Source: Streptomyces sp. I6 (GTDB taxonomy: Bacteria; Actinomycetota; Actinomycetes; Streptomycetales; Streptomycetaceae). From it: 64,000 bases of DNA. Of the stretch, positions 57,016 through 64,000 are shown piece after piece (the stretch's first letter is position 1; every line of letters begins with the position of its first letter). Under the pieces are notes generated by a model. The model had not been told where the DNA came from. It did not search any database and worked only from the letters and a program-made list of their open reading frames with translations. The stretch is from NCBI GenBank assembly GCA_003725745.1, contig RHDP01000001.1, positions 5,745,501-5,809,500 of the forward strand, read 5' to 3'. Position numbers and translations under genes: made by a program.

Positions 57016-58292
57016 GCGCGGGCCTCCAGGATTCCGCCGAGCGTACGGTCGACCGGTCCGGTGCCGGAGACCGCCCGGGTGCCGGCCGGTTCCAGCTCCG
57101 GCAGGGAGTCGAACAGTTTGTGCAGGTCGGCGCAGTCCTTGGGCTTCCCGTCCCCGGTCGTCCGCAGCAGCGAGCAGAGCAGCGATGCCGGATCCTGCGG
57201 ACGCTCGACGTTGTTGCGGGTGTCGAGCGTCCCCGCGGACGGGTTGTAGGCGTTCTGCAGGTTGGACAGTCCGACCGGGGCGACCTCCAGCAGCTCGGCG
57301 AGTGCGGCGCGCTGGGTGACCAGCACCTTGGTGACCTTGCTCAGCCCCTCCACGTTCGACGTCAGCGACTGCTTGTTCGCCCGTACGAAGTCGGAGACGT
57401 CGGCGAGCGCCACGCCCAGGTGCCGCAGCGCCGCCGCGAGGTCCTTGCGCTCCGCGGCGAGCTGCCCGGCCACCTCCGCGAGGCTGTCGTTGAAGGACCG
57501 GACGTTCTTGTCGTCCGCGGCCAGCGCGGCCGTGAACACCTGGAGGTTGCGGACGGTGGAGAACAGGTCCTTCCGCCCGTCCGACAGGGTGGTCACCGCC
57601 AGGGAGAGGTCCTCCACCGACTGGTGGATCGCCTCGCCCTGCCCCTCGAGGTTGTCCGCGCTCACGCCCAGCAGCCGCGACAGCGCGCCGTCGTCGTTCG
57701 CGCCGCGCGGGCCCAGTGCCTCCGAGGTGGTGTGCAGGCTGGCGAAGACCCGGTCCAGCTCCACCGGTACGGCCGTGCGCTCCTCGGGGACGACGTCGCC
57801 GCCGCGCATCACCGGGCCGCCCCGGTACACGGGCAGCAGCTGCACATAGCGGTCACTGACCACGGAAGAGTTGATGATCGCGGCCTTCGCCCCGGCGGGC
57901 ACCTTCCGTCCGTGGCCGTACTCCAGTACCACCCGCACCCGGCGGCCCTCCGGCCGGATCTCCTTGACCTCGCCGATGCGGACGCCGAGCACCCGGACGT
58001 CCGAGCCCGGGTAGATGCCGACCGTCCGCGGGAAGTACGCGGTGATCCGAACCGGTTCCTCCCGTGGCCACAGCAGCAGGCCCGCTGCGACCAGCGCGAG
58101 GACGGTGACCAGGGCCACCCCGCGCAGCATGTGCGTGCGCGGAAAACGTGTGCGTGACGGGGACGTGCGCGGAAACCGTGTGCGTGACGGGGACGTGCGC
58201 GGCACACGTATGCGCGGAAGACGTATCCGCGGCAGAGGTCTGCGGGGCAGAGGTGTGCGGGGCAGACGTATGCGCGGCAGGGGCGCTTTCAC
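57012..58292 (-). CDS. mceD: MCE-family protein D with Arg/Pro repeat N-terminus
   Basis: Up to 426 residues. MCE domain: ITAYFPRTVGIYPGSDVRVL, VSDRYVQLLPVYRGGPVMRG, then a helical region (LGVSADNLEGQGEAIHQSVE) and C-terminal NLQNAYNPSAGTLDTRNNVE with conserved cysteines. Before the helix (MLRGVALVTVLALVAAGLLL) lies a 54-residue repeat of the pattern PRxRx (LPRIRLPRIRVPRTSPSRTR). GTG 58292 overlaps the mceC stop and would include it; ATG 58130, which starts at the helix, is a plausible alternative. The repeat DNA (58135-58280) is made of variants of one short unit. Confidence 0.88.
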   Translation of the reverse strand: MKAPLPRIRLPRTPLPRRPLPRIRLPRIRVPRTSPSRTRFPRTSPSRTRFPRTHMLRGVALVTVLALVAAGLLLWPREEPVRITAYFPRTVGIYPGSDVRVLGVRIGEVKEIRPEGRRVRVVLEYGHGRKVPAGAKAAIINSSVVSDRYVQLLPVYRGGPVMRGGDVVPEERTAVPVELDRVFASLHTTSEALGPRGANDDGALSRLLGVSADNLEGQGEAIHQSVEDLSLAVTTLSDGRKDLFSTVRNLQVFTAALAADDKNVRSFNDSLAEVAGQLAAERKDLAAALRHLGVALADVSDFVRANKQSLTSNVEGLSKVTKVLVTQRAALAELLEVAPVGLSNLQNAYNPSAGTLDTRNNVERPQDPASLLCSLLRTTGDGKPKDCADLHKLFDSLPELEPAGTRAVSGTGPVDRTLGGILEARA

Positions 58293-59293
58293 GAGGGACC
58301 TCCCGTCCGCGGGACCACCGGAGCGGCGACCAGATTCTGGATGTAGCTGTCGAACCAGCGCCCGTTGCCCAGGGTGTTGGCGAAGACCCGCACATACGGC
58401 GCGAGCAGCCGGACACTGCGGTCGAGTGCGGCCTGGTTGCGTTCGAGCATGTCGACGACCTGGTTCAGGCCCTTCAGCGCGGGCCCGATCTCCTTGGTGT
58501 TGTCCTTCACCAGGCCCGACAGCTGGACCCCGAGCGAGGCGGAGCTCTTGAGGAGGGCGTGGATCACCGCCCGCCGCCGCGAGATCTCCTGGAACAGCGC
58601 GTCCCCGTCCTTCGCCAGGAGGGAGAACTCCCGGGAGCGCTCGGCGAGCACCGCGCTGACCCCGTCGGCGTGGTCGAGGAGTTCCCGCAGCGCCTGGTCG
58701 CGGGAGGCGACCGTACGGGAGATCCGCGACAGGCCCCTGACCGACTCCCGCACCTCGGCCGGGGAGTCCTCGAAGGTGGTGGAGATCGTGTCCAGGGCTG
58801 TGGCCAGCCGCTCGGTGTCGATCTGCTCCGTCGTGGTGGTCAGGTCGCTGAACGCCGTCACGACGTCGTACGCGGGCGTGGTGCGGTTCAGCGGGATCTC
58901 GCTGCCCGGCGTCAGCTGCCCTTGGCCCTTCGGTTCCAGGGCGAGGTACTTCGCGCCCAGGATCGTCTTGACGCGGATGGCGGCACCGGTCCGGGTGCCG
59001 AAAGCCGGCTCCCCCTTGACCCGGAAGACCACCCTGACGTGGTCCCCGTCCAGGTCCACCTCGTCGACCCTGCCGACCTTCACCCCGGCGACCCGCACCT
59101 CGTCGCCGGGCTTCAGCCCGCCCGCCTCGGAGAACGCGGCGCTGTAGCTCTCGCCGTCGCCGATCAGCGGCAGGTCGTCGGCGTTGAACGCGGCGACGGC
59201 CAGCAGCGCGAGCACGGTCAGGCCGACCGCGCCGATGGTCACGGGGTTGCGCTCGCGGAACGGGACCATGCGGGTCCTCCGACGCCCCTTCAT
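58289..59293 (-). CDS. mceC: MCE-family protein C
   Basis: 334 residues: basic N-terminus (MKGRRRTRMVPFRERN), helix (GAVGLTVLALLAVAAFNADD), MCE domain (YSAAFSEAGGLKPGDEVRVA, then LGAKYLALEPKGQGQLTPGS), a long helical needle region (TTFEDSPAEVRESVRGLSRI) and a C-terminus typical of the family (YVRVFANTLGNGRWFDSYIQ). ATG 59293 overlaps the mceB stop (ATGA), and its stop overlaps the mceD GTG. No frameshift. It is one of six stacked subunits. Confidence 0.93.
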   Translation of the reverse strand: MKGRRRTRMVPFRERNPVTIGAVGLTVLALLAVAAFNADDLPLIGDGESYSAAFSEAGGLKPGDEVRVAGVKVGRVDEVDLDGDHVRVVFRVKGEPAFGTRTGAAIRVKTILGAKYLALEPKGQGQLTPGSEIPLNRTTPAYDVVTAFSDLTTTTEQIDTERLATALDTISTTFEDSPAEVRESVRGLSRISRTVASRDQALRELLDHADGVSAVLAERSREFSLLAKDGDALFQEISRRRAVIHALLKSSASLGVQLSGLVKDNTKEIGPALKGLNQVVDMLERNQAALDRSVRLLAPYVRVFANTLGNGRWFDSYIQNLVAAPVVPRTGGPS

Positions 59294-60332
59294 GCGCACC
59301 TCGCCCGGGCGACGTGCAGTTCGGGGTGATGACCTCACCGGTCCCCGGGAGGACCACCCGGCCGTCGAAGTCGCAGAGGTAGAAGTTGAACCAGGAACCG
59401 TACGAGGCGGTCCTGGTCAGCTTGTCGAGCTTGTTCGGCAGCCGCTTCAGCACGCCCTCCACGGTCTTCTCGTTCTCGTTCAGCGTCCCGGCCAGATCGC
59501 GCAGCTCCGCGATGTCGTCGCGCAGCGGCGGGCGGGCGTCCTCCAGCAGGCCGGAGGTGGCCTCCGCCAGGCTGTTGATGTCCGCCAGCGACTCGCCGAT
59601 CGGCTTCCGGTCGGCGGAGAGACCGGACACCACCCGCTGGAGCTGCTTGATCAGCGCGGAGAACCGGGCGCCGCGCTTGTCCAGGGTCGCCAGCACGGTG
59701 TTGAGGTTGTCGATCACCGAGCCGATCAGCTCGTCGCGGTCGGCGAGGGTGGTGGTGAGTGAGGCGGTGTGGGCGAGCAGGCTGTTCACCGTGCCGCCCT
59801 CGCCCTGCAGCGTCCTGACGATCTCGGTGGCGAGCTGGTTGACGTCCTTGGGGCTGAGCGCCGCGAACAGCGGCTTGAACCCGCCCAGCAGGGCGTTCAG
59901 ATCGAGCGCGGGCTGGGTGCGCGACAGTGGGATCCGGCTTCCGGGCGGCAGCGCCGAGCCGTCGCCGGGGCCCTCCGTCAGCGCGACGTACCGCGAGCCG
60001 ACCAGGTTGCGGTAGCGGATGACCGCGCCGGTGCCGGTGTGCAGCGGGCGGTTCTCGGTCACGGTGAAGGTGACCTCCGCCAGTGTCCGGTCCCTGATGC
60101 CGATCTCCCGCACCTCGCCGACCCGCACACCGGCGACGCGGATGTCGTCGCCCTCCTCCAGGCCGGTGACATCGCTGAACACCGCCCGGTAGGTGTGCTC
60201 GGGAGTGAAGGAGACGGTGGCGATGGTGGCGGCCAGCAGCGCCGTCGCGAGCACGGTCACCACCGCGAACAGACCGAACTTGATCAGCGGCGACGCGGTC
60301 TGGCCGGCCCGCCGCAGGGTGGGGGACCTCAT
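59290..60332 (-). CDS. mceB: MCE-family protein B (frameshifted at 3' end)
   Basis: 347 residues: N-terminal helix (KFGLFAVVTVLATALLAATI), MCE domain (YRAVFSDVTGLEEGDDIRVA, LVGSRYVALTEGPGDGSALP), helical region (GFKPLFAALSPKDVNQLATE, SGLSADRKPIGESLADINSL) and the C-terminal YGSWFNFYLCDFDGRVVLPG. After ITPNCTSPG one base is missing near 59306-59311. Restoring it gives ARCA and a TGA that overlaps the mceC ATG. Start ATG 60332 overlaps the mceA stop. Confidence 0.92.
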
Positions 60333-61566
60333 GCGACGCTCACCGCCGTCCCCCGGGCCATCGGGCCGAACAGCAGCGTGGCCACCGCGGGCACCTCGTC
60401 CGCCGGCACGCCCATGACCGGGGCCACCAGCGATCCGACGGCCCGCTGCTCGGCCTGTGTCGCCGACACCGGCCGTCCGGTGGCGGTGCCCGGTGCGACC
60501 CGGGCGGTTCCGTCGTCCAGCTTCACGTCCGGTGCCGGGACCCGCGGCCGGGGCATGCCGTGGCAGTCGGGGCCCGAACGCTCCCCCAGCGGGGCTCCTC
60601 CCCGGGGCGGTACCCGGGCCGCGGGCGGACGAACTCGAGGGTGATACGCATCTTTCCGCCTCTGAAGGTCTGTGCCGACGCGGCCTCCTGCCGGACGAGA
60701 CCGTCCAGCAGGCAGGGGTACTCGGGCGAGTAGCGGGCGAACAGCGCCAGCGTGGGCCGCGAGACCCGGCCCAGGGTGATCAGCCGCTCGCCGCTGTCGT
60801 CGAGAAAGGCGTCCGCGGTGTCCGCGGCACCCGTGGTGGAGGTGAACAGGGCGGCCAGCTGCTCCCGCTTCTCCACGACGGTGCGGCTCGTGGTGAGGGT
60901 GTTGCGCAGAATCCTCATCAGGTCCGGCGCGGCGTCCCCGTACACCTCGGCCACGTCCGCGAACCGCGAGATGTCCTCCTGCAGCGACGGCATATGGGGG
61001 TTGAGCCGGCGCAGATAGTCCTCCACCCGGGCCAGGTTGGCGCCGATCCGGTCGCCCCGGCCCTCCAGCGCGGTGGAGAACGCCGTGAGCGTGGCGTTGA
61101 GTTCGGCCGGGCGGACCGTGCGCAGCAGCGGCAGCAGGTCGTTCATCAGCTGCTGCACCTCGATGCCGACGGCGGTGCGGTCCTGGGTGATGACGTCCCC
61201 GGCGCGGATCGCCCGGGCCGGGGTGCCGCCGGGGGCGACCAGGTCGACGTACTTCTCCCCGAACAGCGTCTTGGGCAGCAGCCGGGCCCGGACGTCGGAC
61301 GGGATCCGCGGCACGTGCTCCGGGGCGAGGGCGAGGTCCAGCGTCGCCTTCTCCCCGTCGGCCCGCACCCCGCGGACCTCGCCGACCAGCAGCCCGCGCA
61401 GTTTGACGTCGGCCTGGGGCTCCAGCTGGTTGCCGAGGGCGCCGGTCTCCAGCGTGACCCGGACGACGGGGGTGAACGCCTTCCGGTACACGGCCACGGA
61501 CAGCGACAGCAGCAGCCCCAGCACCGCGATGAAGACGATTCCGTTGATCCGCAGTCGGACTGACAT
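60329..61566 (-). CDS. mceA: MCE-family protein A (frameshifted)
   Basis: About 412 residues: helix (RINGIVFIAVLGLLLSLSVA), MCE domain (VTLETGALGNQLEPQADVKL, LFGEKYVDLVAPGGTPARAI) and helical region (VEDYLRRLNPHMPSLQEDIS). It ends YPCLLDGLVRQEAASAQTFR, an MceA hallmark in actinobacteria. The frame breaks at the ggggg run (ccccc on plus) near 60590. One added G gives PRWGERSGPDCHGMPRPRVP and continues to the stop at 60329. ATG 61566 is 6 bases inside GTG 61572, which is an alternative start. The YrbE stop is at 61572-61574. Confidence 0.9.
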
Positions 61567-61571
61567 CGGCA

Positions 61572-62399
61572 CTACCCCGCAATCCGTACGGTCGTGCTGG
61601 CTCCCCAGATCGCCAGGCTGAGGAAGAAGTCCAGGATGTTGATGGCGACGATGGAGGTGCGCACCGCGCGGCCGACCGCGACGCCGACACCGGCCGGGCC
61701 GCCGCCGGCGTAGTAGCCGTAGTAGCAGTGCACCAGGATGATCACGACGGCGAAGACGATCACCTTGCCGAACGACCAGAGCACGTCGACGGGCGGCAGG
61801 TACTGCTGGAAGTAGTGGTCGTAGGTGCCGGCGGACTGCCCGTAGTAGCCCGTCGTGATCGTCCGGGCCGCGAAGTAGGAGGACAGCAGCCCGACGACGT
61901 ACAGCGGGATGACGGCCACGAACCCCGCGATCATCCGGGTGGTCACCAGGAACGGCAGCGACGGGACGCCCATCACCTCCAGGGCGTCGGTCTCCTCGCT
62001 GATCCGCATCGCGCCGAGCTGGGCGGTGAACCCGGCGCCGACGGTCGCCGACAGGGCCAGCCCCGCCACCAGCGGCGCGATCTCCCGGGTGTTGAAGTAC
62101 GCGGACAGGAAGGCGACGAAGTTGGAGGTGCCGAGCTGGTTGAGCGCCGCGTACCCCTGGAGGCCCACCTCGGTGCCGGTGAAGAAGGACAGGAACGCGA
62201 TCACGCCCACGGTCCCGCCGACGACGGCGAGCGCACCGCGGCCGAAGCTGACCTCGGCCAGCAGCCGCAGCACCTCCTTCTTGTAGCGGCGCAGGGTGCG
62301 CCCGGTCCAGGCCAGTGAGCGCCCGTAGAAGACCAGTTGGGCGCCCAGCTCCTCCAGGGAGCGCAGCGGGCGCCCCACGAGACGGTCGATCAGCGCCAC
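61572..62399 (-). CDS. yrbEB: YrbE/MlaE-family permease B
   Basis: This 275-residue permease of the MCE importer has about six helices. The family signature EETDALEVMGVPSLPFLVTT lies near residues 135-155, preceded by GLALSATVGAGFTAQLGAMR and followed by YVVGLLSSYFAARTITTGYY. GTG 62399 sits 2 bases after the yrbEA stop, so the two permeases are coupled. Together they form the membrane channel driven by the Mkl-type ATPase. Confidence 0.95.
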   Translation of the reverse strand: MALIDRLVGRPLRSLEELGAQLVFYGRSLAWTGRTLRRYKKEVLRLLAEVSFGRGALAVVGGTVGVIAFLSFFTGTEVGLQGYAALNQLGTSNFVAFLSAYFNTREIAPLVAGLALSATVGAGFTAQLGAMRISEETDALEVMGVPSLPFLVTTRMIAGFVAVIPLYVVGLLSSYFAARTITTGYYGQSAGTYDHYFQQYLPPVDVLWSFGKVIVFAVVIILVHCYYGYYAGGGPAGVGVAVGRAVRTSIVAINILDFFLSLAIWGASTTVRIAG

Positions 62400-62401
62400 G
62401 G

Positions 62402-63172
62402 TCAGCCCTTCTGCGGAACGACTTGGAAGTACACGGCGGTCATCACGAAGTTCGTGACGAAGAGCAACATGAACGTGATGACCACGGACTGGTTCACCGC
62501 GTCGCCCACGCCCTTCGGGCCGCCCTTGGCCGTCAGCCCCTTGTAGGAGGCGACGATCGCCGCGATCGCCCCGAACACCAGGGCCTTCAGCTCGGCCGCC
62601 CACAGGTCCGACAGCTGGGCGAGGGTGGTGAAGGAGGCCAGGTAGGCGCCGGGAGTGCCGTTCTGCAGGACGACGTTGAAGAAGTAGCCGCCCGCGACCC
62701 CGACCACCGACACCAGGCCGTTGAGCAGCACCGCGACCACCATCGACGCCAGCACCCGTGGGACGACCAGGCGGTGGATCGGGTCGATGCCCAGGACCTG
62801 CATCGCGTCGATCTCCTCGCGGATCTTGCGGGCGCCGAGGTCCGCGCAGATCGCCGTGCCGCCGGCTCCCGCGATCAGCAGGGCCGTCACGATCGGCGAC
62901 GCCTCCCGCAGGACGGCGAGCACCGAGGCCGCACCCGAGAAGGACTGGGCGCCGAGCTGCCGGGTCAGACTGCCGATCTGCAGCGCGATGACCGCGCCGA
63001 ACGGGATCGAGACCAGCGCCGTCGGCAGGATCGTCACACTGGCGATGAACCAGGCCTGCTGGATGAACTCCCTTATCTGGAAAGGCCGCCTCGGCAGCGT
63101 CCGCAGGACGTCCAGGGCCATCGCGAACAGGCTGCCGGAGTGCCGGAGCGCCCCGGTGGGGGAGAGGCTCAT
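62402..63172 (-). CDS. yrbEA: YrbE/MlaE-family permease A
   Basis: This 256-residue permease includes IREFIQQAWFIASVTILPTA, LLIAGAGGTAICADLGARKI and the signature REEIDAMQVLGIDPIHRLVV. Five or six helices are predicted. ATG 63172 overlaps the stop of the ATPase gene (ATGA). It has the same fold as its neighbour but only partial similarity, as usual for the YrbEA/YrbEB pair. Confidence 0.95.
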   Translation of the reverse strand: MSLSPTGALRHSGSLFAMALDVLRTLPRRPFQIREFIQQAWFIASVTILPTALVSIPFGAVIALQIGSLTRQLGAQSFSGAASVLAVLREASPIVTALLIAGAGGTAICADLGARKIREEIDAMQVLGIDPIHRLVVPRVLASMVVAVLLNGLVSVVGVAGGYFFNVVLQNGTPGAYLASFTTLAQLSDLWAAELKALVFGAIAAIVASYKGLTAKGGPKGVGDAVNQSVVITFMLLFVTNFVMTAVYFQVVPQKG

Positions 63173-64000
63173 GTCCCCGCCACCTCCCTGCGGCCGTGCA
63201 GCTCCGCCTCGCGCCGGGCGATGGCCTCCCAGCGGGGCGGGCGGGTGATGCCGGGACTCGGCAGCAGCCGCGGGGCATCGCGCCGGCGCCGTCGTCGGCC
63301 GCCCCGCCCCGGTCCAGCTGTGCGAGCTCCAGCTCGACCTGGGCGGCGTCCTTCTCCTCCGCCATGCCGATCGGGCCCTGCATCCGGCCGTGGAGGAACT
63401 GCCGTACGACGGGCTCGTCGCTGGTCAGCAGCCGCTCGCGGGGCCCGAACATCACCAGCTCGCGGCGGAAGAGGAGCCCGATGTTGTCCGGGACCTGACG
63501 GGCGGAGGCGATGTCGTGGGTGACGATGAGGAAGGTGGCGTCGATCTGCGCGTTGAGGTCGACGATCAGCTGGTTGAGGTAGGCCACCCGCACCGGGTCG
63601 AGCCCCGAGTCCGGCTCGTCGAACAGGATGATCTCCGGGTCGAGCACCAGGGCGCGCGCCAGCCCGGCCCGCTTGCGCATCCCGCCCGAGATCTCGCCGG
63701 GCAGCTTCTCCTCGGCGCCTATCAGGCCGACCATGTCCATCTTCTCGAGGACGATCCGCCGGATCTCCGCCTCCGGCTTGCGGGTGTGCTCGCGCAGCGG
63801 GAAGGCGATGTTGTCGTACAGGTTCATCGACCCGAACAGCGCGCCGTCCTGGAAGAGGACGCCGAACAGCTTCCGCACCTCGTACAGGTCGTGCTCGCGC
63901 AGCCGGGTGATGTCCCGGTCCGCGATCCGCACCGACCCGCGGTCGGGTCTGAGCAGCCCGACGAGCGTCTTGAGGAACACCGACTTGCCGGTGCCCGAGG
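63169..64000 (-). CDS. mkl: Mkl/MlaF-type ABC transporter ATPase, 5' end cut by window (frameshifted)
   Basis: This ATPase powers the MCE importer. The right edge cuts the gene in the Walker A motif (SGTGKSVFLKTLVGLL is visible). The Q-loop region is LFQDGALFGSMNLYDN, the signature loop EISGGMRKRAGLARALVLDP, Walker B IILFDEPDSGLDPV and the H-loop LIVTHDIASARQVPDNIG. After DDGAGAMP one base is missing in the cccc run (gggg on plus, 63272-63275). Restoring it gives PRLLPSPGITRPPRWEAIAR and a stop at 63169 that overlaps the YrbEA start. First gene of the visible operon. Confidence 0.93.
   Translation of the reverse strand, partial: LGHRQVGVPQDARRAAQTRPRVGADRGPGHHPAARARPVRGAEAVRRPLPGRRAVRVDEPVRQHRLPAARAHPQAGGGDPADRPREDGHGRPDRRRGEAARRDLGRDAQAGRAGARPGARPGDHPVRRAGLGARPGAGGLPQPADRRPQRADRRHLPHRHPRHRLRPSGPGQHRAPLPPRAGDVRAPRAAADQRRARRTAVPPRPDAGPDRHGGGEGRRPGRAGARTAGPGRGGRRRRRRDAPRLLPSPGITRPPRWEAIARREAELHGRREVAGT

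Overview
The window is about 72% G+C, with strong third-position G/C bias, GTG and TTG starts and dense overlapping genes. The gene families (DUF4394, DUF5134, DUF6153, a complete MCE import operon, LCP and PucR-type regulators, glyoxylate carboligase) point to a Streptomyces or close relative chromosome. No rRNA, tRNA, CRISPR array or intact insertion sequence was seen.

Layout. (1) 1-3.3 kb: the edge of a probable natural-product locus with an asparagine-synthetase-type enzyme, a cytochrome P450 and a DIT1/PvcA-type isocyanide (isonitrile) synthase. (2) 3.6-11.4 kb: a YcnI-like copper-linked protein, a DUF5134 membrane protein, CobF, a decayed glyoxalase-fold gene, a TspO-like membrane protein, a reductase plus SDR pair, and a PucR-type regulator. 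(3) 11.7-15.9 kb: two DUF4394 secreted paralogues flank a small A+T-richer patch that holds a CorA tail fragment, a QueD-family gene with two in-frame stops, a possible T-fold companion and a transposase scrap. (4) 16.2-22.3 kb: a fasciclin lipoprotein, a membrane-anchored sulfite-oxidase-type molybdoenzyme, a SigK-type ECF sigma factor with its anti-sigma factor, then CorA. (5) 23-35 kb: acyl-CoA ligase, GNAT, a zinc-ribbon/Mrr-like protein, glyoxylate carboligase, an RCK-domain ion-channel-like protein, flotillin plus NfeD, and an LCP protein. (6) 36-40 kb: a copper block with a CsoR-type palindrome, CopA ATPase, DUF305 lipoprotein and DUF6153 protein. (7) 40.7-47.6 kb: a six-gene translationally coupled operon (methyltransferase, AMP-ligase, alpha/beta hydrolase, ATP-grasp ligase, PaaK-like ligase, MFS exporter). 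It looks like a small biosynthetic cluster that I cannot match to a known product. (8) 48.4-52.1 kb: catalase, tartronate semialdehyde reductase and hydroxypyruvate isomerase. (9) 52.7-64 kb: a complete MCE lipid/steroid import operon read on the minus strand and cut by the right edge.

How parts connect. gcl (27 kb) and hyi-glxR (52-50 kb) form one glyoxylate-to-glycerate pathway. They carry the same pair of TTCCG-N5-CGGAA-like sites 21 bp apart, so one regulator probably controls both. The SigK/anti-SigK/molybdoenzyme/fasciclin block resembles the mycobacterial SigK regulon. Copper handling recurs at 3.6 and 36-40 kb.

Sequence quality. About twenty genes are broken by frameshifts. Every one I could resolve is a single missing base, usually in a G or C run of three to five. 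This looks like a sequencing artefact, so these genes are listed at full length as probably intact. Genes with decay of another kind (QueD stops, CorA tail, transposase and glyoxalase remnants) are called pseudogenes.
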